Translations under genes and position numbers: made by a program
The notes under the pieces: generated by a model
Told to the model about the DNA's origin: nothing
The model's database searches: none
Seen by the model: the letters and a program-made list of their open reading frames with translations, nothing else
NCBI GenBank assembly: GCA_049301335.1
Contig: JBAQKV010000048.1
Location: 1 to 7,647, forward strand
DNA: 7,647 nucleotides
Origin: JANJWP01 sp049301335
GTDB lineage: Bacteria; Patescibacteriota; Gracilibacteria; BD1-5; UBA2023
Direction of reading: 5' to 3'
In this document: piece by piece, positions 1-5,726 of the stretch
Layout of the letters: each line of letters starts with the position of its first letter
Numbering within the stretch: the first letter of the stretch is position 1

Positions 1-386
1 AGGACTTCGAAGCCCATGCGCTTGAACGCGTCTTCCACTTCGAGGAGCGCGCGAGTGATCGGATGGAGGTGTCCGGAAGCTTTTTCCGGAAGCGGGACGG
101 TAACGTCCTCGAACTCGGTCGCCAAGCGTTCCTCTACGCGCTCTTCGGCGATTCCGGCGAGACGCGCTTCGAAAGCCGCGGTGAGGCGGTCGCGGAGTTC
201 GTTGGAAACTTTGCCCACCGTCTGCTTGTCTTCTACTGACAAATCCTTGATCCCCTTGAGAACGCCCGTAAGGGAGCCGTTCTTCCCGAGGACGGAATTA
301 CGGAAATCGTAGACTTCCTGTTCGGATTTGAGGCCGGGGATTTGAGCGAGGGCATCGGCCTCGAGGGATTTGAGAGTGTCGAGCAT
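1..386 (-). CDS. pheS: Phenylalanine--tRNA ligase alpha subunit, N-terminal part (cut by window edge)
   Basis: The first 128 residues of PheS, the catalytic subunit of the alpha2-beta2 enzyme that charges tRNA-Phe with phenylalanine in the cytoplasm. I translated this from the minus strand; it has no stop and continues beyond base 1. Residues 1-85 are the helical N-terminal tRNA-binding arm, with the family signature LGKNGSLT at 33-40 and LKGIKDL following. Residues 105-110 (GHLHPI) and 125-128 (GFEV) open the class II catalytic core and match PheS closely. ATG at 384-386 gives the usual N-terminal length. No Shine-Dalgarno sequence precedes it; the upstream bases are C-rich (CCCGTTCCC). It lies 204 bases after dnaN on the same strand, so co-transcription is possible but unproven. 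No in-frame TGA occurs in the visible part. Sure of the family; the rest of the gene and any pheT are outside the window. Confidence 0.95.
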   Translation of the reverse strand, partial: MLDTLKSLEADALAQIPGLKSEQEVYDFRNSVLGKNGSLTGVLKGIKDLSVEDKQTVGKVSNELRDRLTAAFEARLAGIAEERVEERLATEFEDVTVPLPEKASGHLHPITRALLEVEDAFKRMGFEV

Positions 387-507
387 GGGAACGGGCTTAC
401 TGGGGACTGGGGGGTGGTTTCGAGTTTTTTACACTTTGTGGCACGGGATGCCGAAGCTATTTGGCGGAAACTTTTCAAAAACGAGAATTTCGAGCGATGG
501 ACGAGCC

Positions 508-545
508 CCGTAAGCGAGCCGTACTTATCGGTACGGCGAGTACGG
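508..545. repeat. Two-part hairpin in the dnaN-pheS gap
   Basis: GCCGTAC (518-524) pairs perfectly with GTACGGC (531-537) around a six-base loop. An outer stem CCGTA (508-512) with TACGG (541-545) closes it across a small asymmetric internal loop. It lies between the end of dnaN and the start of pheS. Neither strand has a T run directly after it, so it is not a canonical terminator. It could be an end-of-mRNA stabiliser for dnaN or part of a pheS leader. The rest of the 387-590 gap shows no convincing gene, tRNA or clear promoter. Confidence 0.5.
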
Positions 546-590
546 AGCGCAGTTCAGAGCTCGAAAGTCGAAGTTTTTCAGAAGTTTCCC

Positions 591-1715
591 TTAAATCTTG
601 AGGGGCATGATGATATGCCGGAACGACTGCTTATCGGTATCGGCGGGAACCCCGCGGACCATGACCGGCGAAAGGCTGGTTTCGAAATCGATGCTGACGT
701 AGTCGTCCTTGATGACTCCGAGAACCTCGAGGAGGTAGGTGGAATTGAGGCCGATGGCGTTGTCTTCGCCTTCTACGGAAGCCGGCATGTTGACGCGGCC
801 CGCACCGATTTCGGTATCTCCGGTGGAGAGTTCGATTCCTCCGTCGGAACGGAAGGAAATCTTGGTATTGAAATTGTTCTCCTTGGAAATGAGGTTCATC
901 CGGCGGAGCGCCTGGACGAGGTCTCCGCGAAGGACGACGCCGCGGGTGGAATGCTTCTTCGGGAAGAAGTTGCGGTAATCCGGGAAGTGGCCGTTAAGGA
1001 GGCGCGAGAAGAGCTTGACGTTGCCGTAGACCGCGAGGAGCTGGTTTTCGCTGACGTAGAGCTCGACGATGCCGTCCTCGGTGAGGATGCGGGAGAGTTC
1101 GGTCGCGGTCTTGGCCGGAACGATGATGCCCGCCGGATTGGAGCCCGCGGTGACCGCGTTCTTGAGAACGAATTCGGAAAGGCGGAAGGAGTCGGTCGAC
1201 GCGAACGCGATGGAGCCGTCTTCGTTCACTTTGAGGTAGATACCGGCGAGCGTCGGGCGGATGTTGCCTTCGGCAGTGGAGAAGAGGGTGCGTTCCACGG
1301 CACGCTTGAGATCCGCCGCGGGAATGCGGAACGGGTTCTCGGCCTTGAAGCCCGGGATGACCGGAAACTTGGAGGCGTCGGCGCCCTTGAAACGGGCGTC
1401 GGAAGTCGGGGTGACGAATTCCAAGGAACCGCCGGCGCCAAGGGAGATGGTCACCTTTTCGTCCGAGAGGAGCGAAACGAACGGGACGAGGAATTTGGAA
1501 GACACGGTGTACGCGCCTTCGGATTCGATTTCTACCCCCGTGTCGATGACGTACTCGATCGCCATTTCCATGTTGTTGCCCGTGACGACCACGCGCTTGT
1601 ACTGGACGGAGAGGAGAAGGTTCTCGAGGATGGGGGTCATGTTCGTCGAAGCCGTAGCGTGGCTCGCGACTTCGATGGCCTGTTTCAATACGGAGGTGTC
1701 GACGGTGAACCGCAT
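591..1715 (-). CDS. dnaN: DNA polymerase III beta subunit (sliding clamp)
   Basis: A 374-residue beta clamp, within the usual 365-380 range. The clamp forms a ring around DNA and tethers polymerase III and other clamp-binding enzymes. The start MRFTVDTSVLKQAIE is the typical clamp N terminus, followed by a segment like TPILENLLLSV. RFKGADASKFPVIPGF near residues 110-125 matches the end of domain 1. The C terminus HIIMPLKI corresponds to the VMPMRL tail that lines the protein-binding cleft. I chose ATG at 1713-1715; the frame stays open upstream to 2420, but that stretch is antisense to the Nudix gene and has no clamp similarity. No Shine-Dalgarno sequence is visible; the leader is pyrimidine-rich. 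A promoter at 1789-1816 drives it. dnaA is not adjacent: the divergent neighbour is a Nudix gene. The stop is TAA and there is no in-frame TGA. Confidence 0.97.
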   Translation of the reverse strand: MRFTVDTSVLKQAIEVASHATASTNMTPILENLLLSVQYKRVVVTGNNMEMAIEYVIDTGVEIESEGAYTVSSKFLVPFVSLLSDEKVTISLGAGGSLEFVTPTSDARFKGADASKFPVIPGFKAENPFRIPAADLKRAVERTLFSTAEGNIRPTLAGIYLKVNEDGSIAFASTDSFRLSEFVLKNAVTAGSNPAGIIVPAKTATELSRILTEDGIVELYVSENQLLAVYGNVKLFSRLLNGHFPDYRNFFPKKHSTRGVVLRGDLVQALRRMNLISKENNFNTKISFRSDGGIELSTGDTEIGAGRVNMPASVEGEDNAIGLNSTYLLEVLGVIKDDYVSIDFETSLSPVMVRGVPADTDKQSFRHIIMPLKI

Positions 1716-1788
1716 CGTGCGAAGGTGAAACGTGTGGGGAAATCGTCCGTTTGTCACAAAAAACTCCCGGACGGGAAAATACGGCGCG

Positions 1789-1816
1789 AGAATACCGAAT
1801 TCCCTCGGGATTTCAA
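1789..1816 (-). promoter_or_regulatory. Promoter for dnaN
   Basis: On the minus strand, TTGAAA (complement of 1811-1816) and TATTCT (complement of 1789-1794) are separated by 16 bases, a good sigma-70 type -35/-10 pair. Transcription would start near 1782, leaving a leader of about 65 bases before the dnaN ATG at 1715. Prediction from sequence only. Confidence 0.6.
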
Positions 1817-1883
1817 GGGGGAATAATCGGCATCCTCGGAGGGATTGCCGACCGCCCCCGAAAACGCGGGAAAGGAATTCGTT

Positions 1884-1911
1884 TTGCGTAATCCGCGAAC
1901 GCCCGTATACT
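1884..1911 (+). promoter_or_regulatory. Promoter for the Nudix / MBL-like gene pair
   Basis: TTGCGT (1884-1889) and TATACT (1906-1911) are 16 bases apart. Transcription would begin near 1918, giving a leader of about 47 bases. The same -35/-10 form (TTGCGA-16-TATACT) occurs upstream of atpB, which strengthens the call. No DnaA boxes were seen in the 1716-1964 divergent region. Confidence 0.6.
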
Positions 1912-1964
1912 CCGTGGCAATCAACATCACTGCCTAACCGGAAACCCCATAGAGGGTATTGGAA

Positions 1965-2429
1965 ATGAACCGGATTTTTGAAAAGAGTTCCTGAGGAATC
2001 GTTTACCGCAAGCGCGGAAACGAGATCGAAGTCCTCCTCCTTGCACGAAAGAACGGCAAGGGGGACAATGAGTACGTTCTCCCGAAATGACACATGGAAG
2101 GCGAAGAAACCGCCAAAGACACCGCCCTTCGCGAAATCAGCGAAGAAACGGGGCTCGAAGCGGCCGAGCTCGAGGTCATCAAGTTCATGACCAAGATCAA
2201 CTATTCGTTCATCGCTACCCACAAGGAGGGCTCCCCGATCATCGACAAGGACGTCTACCTCTTCCTCGTGAAGTATTCGGGATCGTCCGAACCGACGCCG
2301 TTCAAGGGCGGAATGGAGAAGGGCGAACGGTTCACCGGATTCCGCTGGTTCCGATTCGAAGAACTCAAGACCGCGAACGTGAAACCCGACATTTACGGTT
2401 TCATACGCAAAAACCTCCAATATATGTAA
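1965..2429 (+). CDS. Nudix hydrolase with two UGA codons read as glycine
   Basis: A 154-residue Nudix-family pyrophosphohydrolase, which cleaves nucleoside diphosphates linked to another group; the substrate cannot be told. Under the standard code it would be broken by TGA at 1992-1994 and 2088-2090. Read as glycine, these give residues 10 and 42: SSGGIVYR at 8-15 and LPKGHMEGEE at 39-48. Gly42 is the first residue of the Nudix box Gx5Ex7REUxEExGU, with E48, R56-E57, E60-E61 and G63 all in place, so the Mg-binding catalytic helix is complete. I chose ATG at 1965 because it precedes the first beta strand; AGAGGG lies 8 bases upstream, the only Shine-Dalgarno-like site in the window. A standard-code caller would truncate the protein to the ATG at 2094, losing the box glycine. 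It lies 43 bases before the next gene and probably shares its promoter and terminator. Stop TAA. Resemblance to Ap4A-hydrolase or MutT-like Nudix proteins is general only. Confidence 0.93.
2088..2090 (+). other. UGA sense codon at the invariant Nudix-box glycine
   Basis: This TGA is codon 42 of the Nudix gene, between AAA (Lys) and CAC (His). The Nudix box requires glycine here, which makes it the single most informative codon in the window for assigning UGA to glycine rather than to tryptophan or stop. Confidence 0.93.
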
Positions 2430-2472
2430 TATGCGGCCGAGCCGCGAAAGCGATTAATAACCCCACACCATT

Positions 2473-2931
2473 ATGGAACTCTACGAAAAGGACGGCCGTG
2501 TCGCCATCGCCTCCGAAAAGCGCGAAATCCTCCTCGGCGAAGGATTCATCGACATCGAAGGCATGAGAATCGACTTTCCGGGCGAATACGAAACGTCCGG
2601 AGTCCTCGTCCACGTAATGGACCACCCGTCGGGCCTCCTCTTCACCCTCCGTTTCGAAGACCGCGACGTCGCGTACATCGAAACGGACGTTCTCGAAATC
2701 ACCGAGGAAATCGCCGACTTCTTCCGCGACGTCGACCTTCTCGTCCTCAAGGGGACCAAGAACGCCGTGAAGCTTTTCGAAAATCTCGAAGCGCGCCTCG
2801 TTCTCCCGTACGGAGAAGAAAAGGCCGTTTTCCTCACCGCGCTCGGCCAGAATCTCGAACCGGTCGCCAAGTACAAGACCAAGGAACTCGACTTCGACGG
2901 CGAAGCCACCGGGTTCGTCCACCTCGGCTAA
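2473..2931 (+). CDS. Small protein resembling the C-terminal half of UlaG-like MBL-fold proteins
   Basis: A 152-residue acidic, probably cytoplasmic protein with no signal peptide or membrane segment. It is not recognised with certainty. FPGEYETSGV at residues 35-44 strongly recalls the GPGEYEVKGV strand found after the metal-binding loop in UlaG-like metallo-beta-lactamase-fold hydrolases. The order of later elements also fits: a strand FTLRFEDRDVAYIE (57-70), a helix, DVDLLVLKG (86-94), then a helix and ARLVLPYGEE (107-116). The family's N-terminal half with the HxHxDH zinc motif is absent, so hydrolase activity is doubtful. ATG at 2473 has no Shine-Dalgarno sequence (ACCCCACACCATT precedes it). 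A small GCGGC/GCCGC hairpin (2433-2445) sits in the gap after the Nudix gene. The gene ends with TAA and is followed at 20 bases by an intrinsic terminator. That it is a real gene is secure; the family link is inference from remembered motifs. Confidence 0.85.
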   Translation: MELYEKDGRVAIASEKREILLGEGFIDIEGMRIDFPGEYETSGVLVHVMDHPSGLLFTLRFEDRDVAYIETDVLEITEEIADFFRDVDLLVLKGTKNAVKLFENLEARLVLPYGEEKAVFLTALGQNLEPVAKYKTKELDFDGEATGFVHLG

Positions 2932-2951
2932 ATCCCGCTACGCAATCGAAA

Positions 2952-2979
2952 CGCCTCGGAATTTTCCGAGGCGTTTTTT
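2952..2979 (+). terminator. Intrinsic terminator after the Nudix / MBL-like pair
   Basis: CGCCTCGG (2952-2959) pairs perfectly with CCGAGGCG (2966-2973) around the loop AATTTT, followed by six T residues (2974-2979). An extra A-T pair (2951/2974) can extend the stem. On the reverse strand only a short T run would follow, so it acts mainly on the plus strand. Confidence 0.92.
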
Positions 2980-2999
2980 CTCCGTAAAGCGATTACGCG

Positions 3000-3028
3000 T
3001 TGACCGAACGCGCGCAATCATTTAAAAT
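3000..3028 (+). promoter_or_regulatory. Promoter for the pilin-like adhesin gene
   Basis: TTGACC (3000-3005) and TAAAAT (3023-3028) are separated by 17 bases, close to the sigma-70 consensus and the strongest promoter seen here. Transcription would start near 3035, leaving a leader of only about 25 bases before the ATG at 3061. The leader has no Shine-Dalgarno sequence. Confidence 0.7.
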
Positions 3029-3060
3029 CTTCACGGAAACTTAATATTCATTCCCTCGTC

Positions 3061-4698
3061 ATGCGTTCCGGAATCGAAGTTGCGACGAAGCGCGCGTTCC
3101 GAAGAAAATGGACGGGGTTCACCCTTGCCGAACTCATCGTGGTGATCACGATCCTCGCGATTCTGGCGACCATCGGCTTTTTAGCGCTTTCGGGATATTC
3201 GCAGGACGCCAAGGATTCGGTCATCAAAGCCAACGTGAGATCGGTGCAAACGGCCATTTCTTCTGAAGCGGCGATCACGTGAAATTCCCCCCGCTTCTAC
3301 GTAATGCACGATTCCTGAGCGGCGTTGTCCGGGGCTTTCGTGTACGTCGACGGCGACCAAACGGCCCTGACCGGCTGAGATTGGAACGCGTCCGGCACCA
3401 ATTACTCGGCCGGAAACCCCGACTACGCGAAACTGAAACTCAACCGGGACAAATTCAAAGTGGGGTACCGGATTCTGGACTCCGTCACCGCTTCCTACGA
3501 TTCGAAATACCTTTCCGTAGGCGCCATGGACGCCGTATCGAAATCGCCTTCCGGCGGCAAGCCCCGTTCGTTGTCGTATTTCCAAGTAGCCGGCGTATCC
3601 CCGGTCACGGGCGCGGCGGTGGTTTCCGGAAACTATCCGGCTTCCTCGGGTTCGGTGGCCGGACTCGTGAAAAATCCGACGTCGTCGAGTTCGACGGGAG
3701 CGCTCATCGACGGTTCGAGCTCGTCGAACGTATCGAACGTCCCTCCGGTCAACGGAACCTGCTGAAGCGCCAGCGGGTCTTCCGTACCCGGATACCCGTC
3801 TTCGGGCCTCTGCTCCGCGGGCAATGCCGCAACGGTGGATTCCGACGGATCGGACGGCGCCTTCAACTGGAGTTGCGCCGGTACCGACAACGGAACCACG
3901 ATGGGCTGTTCGGCGACCAAAATCCCCTATTCGACCTGCCTCGCCATAAAGACTGCCCTGCCATCGTCAGCCGACGGGACCTACTCCGTCGACCCTGACG
4001 GAGTAGGTGGGACCGCGGCATTCAACACCTACTGCGACATGACGACCGACGGCGGCGGATGGACTCTCGCGGGATACAGTTACATGGATTCCACGTCCAC
4101 GGTCTCCACCAATCAGAATTTCCACAGCCTCAAATGCGGAGGCGGGACTTTCAATCCGGCTTCGCGCGGAACGACTTCTGCGGCAATTGCGGCGCTCCCG
4201 CTCGCCAAGGCCTCGACGGAAGTGGCGTTTTCGATGTCCACGGGCGGATCTTCGGTAACGACCGGCAACATCGGTTCTTATTCGACCGCGTACAAATTCT
4301 CCATTCCCAATCCGAGCCAACTTACGTTCGACAACCATTCCTACCTCGCCTCCACCTGGTCGACCACCGCATGATCGTGCGTAGCGGTCACCGTCAGCAC
4401 CATAAAAGGAACGGCGTGGTCGGGAACCCGGTACACCAAGGCGAATTCCCTCGGTACGAGTTGGACGGACTCCTACCCCACCGGATACGGCGCAGTGGAC
4501 AACAGCTCCTGCGTACAGAACTGGGATTACGGAATCTTCGTCACTTCCATCCATTCCGGACACGGGAATGCGAGTAAAAACGGAAGTCTCGCCACCGAGT
4601 GCGACGTCTCGCAAGGATCCCTTACGTACTCGTATCGCGGCAATTCCAACCATAACGGCACGAACGTCACGGGAAGCGCCGCCATCTGGTTCAGATAA
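3061..4698 (+). CDS. Type IV prepilin-like protein with C-terminal fibrinogen-like (YCD...GGGW) domain; five UGA codons
   Basis: A 545-residue secreted or pilus-associated protein when UGA is read as glycine. Residues 1-19 form a basic prepilin leader ending in Gly; cleavage before Phe20 gives FTLAE, with the conserved Glu at mature position 5, followed by the hydrophobic helix VVITILAILATIGFLAL. In-frame TGA codons fall at residues 74, 86, 106, 235 and 438 (3280, 3316, 3376, 3763, 4372). A Ser/Gly/Thr/Asn-rich middle leads to a small Cys-rich module (Cys234, 251, 272, 283). From Cys293 comes a fibrinogen-like domain with YCD at 324-326 and GGGW at 331-334; it ends in AAIWFR, typical of such domains. 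Fibrinogen-related domains often bind sugars, so a role in attachment to other cells is inferred. Under the standard code this would look like six broken pieces. Own promoter, no Shine-Dalgarno sequence, stop TAA. Pilin assembly genes are not in the window. Confidence 0.92.
3979..4008 (+). repeat. Perfect 12-bp inverted repeat inside the adhesin gene
   Basis: ACCTACTCCGTC (3979-3990) and GACGGAGTAGGT (3997-4008) are exact complements around a six-base loop. It encodes the conserved TYSVDPDGVGG stretch just before the YCD motif. There is no following T run. It could form a stable mRNA hairpin or be a by-product of codon choice. Confidence 0.75.
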
Positions 4699-4726
4699 CC
4701 GCTTTTCCAACTTGCGAAAGCGGTTT
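4697..4726 (+). terminator. Weak terminator-like hairpin after the adhesin gene
   Basis: AACCGCTTT (4697-4705) pairs with AAAGCGGTT (4717-4725) across an 11-base loop, starting within the stop codon. Only three T residues follow, so termination here is probably partial. The right arm overlaps the -35 region of the proposed atp promoter. Confidence 0.45.
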
Positions 4727-4739
4727 GGATAGATATACT
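4712..4739 (+). promoter_or_regulatory. Promoter for the atp operon
   Basis: TTGCGA (4712-4717) and TATACT (4734-4739) lie 16 bases apart, nearly identical in form to the Nudix promoter. Start of transcription would be near 4746, giving a leader of about 70 bases that folds as described in the next entry. Confidence 0.6.
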
Positions 4740-4744
4740 TTCGC

Positions 4745-4793
4745 CGCTTTCCGGAACAACGGAATTTTTTCGTTTTTCGAAAAACCGGAAGCG
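4745..4793 (+). promoter_or_regulatory. atp leader with two mutually exclusive hairpins, one terminator-like
   Basis: TTCCG (4749-4753) can pair with CGGAA (4760-4764), directly followed by six T residues (4765-4770), which resembles a weak intrinsic terminator. The same left arm can instead form a longer stem: CGCTTTCCGG (4745-4754) with CCGGAAGCG (4785-4793), nine pairs with one bulged T. Between them lies T5-CG-A5 (4773-4784). The short hairpin may simply end adhesin transcription, or the two folds may act as an attenuator for atp. No ligand or leader peptide is evident. Confidence 0.4.
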
Positions 4794-4816
4794 CCCAAAC
4801 ACGTTCCCCATTCACG

Positions 4817-5644
4817 ATGAGCACCGAAAACGTAGAAAACACCGAGGCGCACGCCACTACCGAACACTCCGGACCGCACATTCCCGCGACCATGGGTTCC
4901 GCCGTCCCCGGCCTCCCTTACCCGATCACGACCACCGTCGTATCCACCTGGATCGTCATGTTGGCCCTCTTTTCGGTAGCCGCCGTGCTCAACCGTTCCC
5001 TGAAGAAGGAATCTTCCAAGTTCAAGTCTTTCGGGCTCGACGTAGTAGCCCGTCTCGACGCGTTCTTCACCGGCACCGTCGGCAACAAGGAAAACGCGCG
5101 CAAGTTCTTCTGGCTTCTCGGCACGTTCTTCGTCTTCATCTTCTTCGCGAACCTCGTAGGCCTCCTCCTCGACTGGACCATCCTCGTCGCTCCGGCGGCG
5201 GCGGAATACATCCGCCCGGTCAACTCCGACCTCAACACCACCCTCGTGATGGGCCTCACCGCGGTTCTCGTAGCGCAGGCGACCGGAATCTACACCAAGG
5301 GGTTCAAGGGCCACTTCGGACACTACCTCTTCAACTTCTCCGGTCACTCCCCGGCGGAAAAGGTGGTCAACGTCTTCGTCGGATGGCTCCACTTCGTGGG
5401 AGAATTCGTCCGCGTCGGTTCACTCTCCATGCGTCTCTTCCTCAACATCTTCGTCGGCGCGATCCTCATCTCGGTCGCGGTGTACGTCGGCTCTCTCATC
5501 CCGTCCGGTGGAACCGGAGCCTTCCGCTTCATCGTCCTCCCCTTCTGGTTCTTCGAGCTCCTCGTCGCGTTCCTCCAGGCGTATATCTTCGCCACGCTCT
5601 CCGGCCTCTATCTCAGAGAGGCTACCGAACACGCTTCCCACTAA
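4817..5644 (+). CDS. atpB: F-type ATP synthase subunit a
   Basis: A 275-residue membrane subunit of the Fo sector that forms the two half-channels for ions beside the rotating c ring. Hydrophobic segments are visible around residues 38-58, 97-118, 141-159, 185-225 and 236-265. The essential arginine is Arg206 in GSLSMRLFLN, and Gln254 in FLQAYIF matches E. coli Gln252. Glu247 takes the place of E. coli His245 while Ala215 sits where E. coli has Glu219, a known kind of pair variation. RPVNSDLNTTL (133-143) is a typical subunit-a loop. ATG at 4817 follows GTTCCCCATTCACG with no Shine-Dalgarno sequence; the 35-residue polar N terminus is plausible. It is the first gene of the operon; no atpI or atpZ precedes it. 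No in-frame TGA; stop TAA. Confidence 0.97.
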   Translation: MSTENVENTEAHATTEHSGPHIPATMGSAVPGLPYPITTTVVSTWIVMLALFSVAAVLNRSLKKESSKFKSFGLDVVARLDAFFTGTVGNKENARKFFWLLGTFFVFIFFANLVGLLLDWTILVAPAAAEYIRPVNSDLNTTLVMGLTAVLVAQATGIYTKGFKGHFGHYLFNFSGHSPAEKVVNVFVGWLHFVGEFVRVGSLSMRLFLNIFVGAILISVAVYVGSLIPSGGTGAFRFIVLPFWFFELLVAFLQAYIFATLSGLYLREATEHASH

Positions 5645-5655
5645 CTTCGGGAAGC
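5633..5655 (+). repeat. Hairpin over the atpB stop codon
   Basis: GCTTCCC (5633-5639) pairs perfectly with GGGAAGC (5649-5655) around a nine-base loop that contains the atpB TAA stop. It could stabilise the atpB 3' end or insulate the downstream atpE start. No T run follows. Confidence 0.5.
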
Positions 5656-5687
5656 TGGGGGCCGGTTATCCCGCGCGGATGCCCGAC

Positions 5688-5716
5688 CCCTGGTTTCCAG
5701 GGTTTTCATCTTTTTT
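5688..5716 (+). terminator. Terminator-like hairpin between atpB and atpE
   Basis: CCCTGG (5688-5693) pairs with CCAGGG (5697-5702) around TTT and is followed by TTTT (5703-5706), then a second run of six T residues (5711-5716). Since it lies inside an operon it cannot be fully effective; it may be an RNA-processing or stability element that sets subunit a against subunit c levels. Confidence 0.5.
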
Positions 5717-5726
5717 CTTTTCTACT
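5703..5726 (+). promoter_or_regulatory. U-rich pyrimidine tract before atpE
   Basis: The 24 bases before the atpE ATG are almost all T and C, with two A residues and no purine-rich ribosome-binding site. In E. coli a U-rich region upstream of atpE raises translation of subunit c, needed in many copies per enzyme; a similar role here is inferred by analogy. Confidence 0.45.

Noticed and set aside
387..590. tRNA gene in the dnaN-pheS gap
   Set aside because: The hairpins do not form a cloverleaf and no T-loop GTTCRA motif with matching acceptor arms is present.
342..1826. Plus-strand 494-residue open frame opposite dnaN
   Set aside because: It is antisense to a clear beta clamp, has an Arg/Glu/Asp/Gly/Val-rich composition typical of mirror frames in C-ending-codon genomes, and shows no family motif.
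1716..1964. Replication origin next to dnaN
   Set aside because: I looked for TTATCCACA-like DnaA boxes and an AT-rich unwinding stretch and found neither.
1716..2420. 235-residue N-terminal extension of dnaN in the open minus-strand frame
   Set aside because: It is antisense to the Nudix gene and its leader, lies upstream of a good dnaN promoter, and dnaN starting at 1715 already has the normal length and N terminus.
2094..2429. Nudix gene starting at the ATG at 2094
   Set aside because: This start would remove the first beta strands and the invariant Nudix-box glycine; reading TGA as Gly extends the frame cleanly to the ATG at 1965.
2473..2922. Minus-strand open frames opposite the MBL-like gene
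   Set aside because: Low-complexity mirror translations without start signals or recognisable motifs; the plus-strand gene sits between a promoter-driven neighbour and a terminator in the right orientation.
3282..4374. Pilin-like region as a pseudogene with five nonsense mutations
   Set aside because: The frame holds across 545 codons with no frameshift or TAA/TAG, the domains join logically, and every interruption is TGA, also found at an essential Gly in another gene.
3967..5392. Long minus-strand open frames opposite the adhesin and atpB
   Set aside because: Arg- and Gly-rich antisense frames covering confidently assigned plus-strand genes; no independent support.
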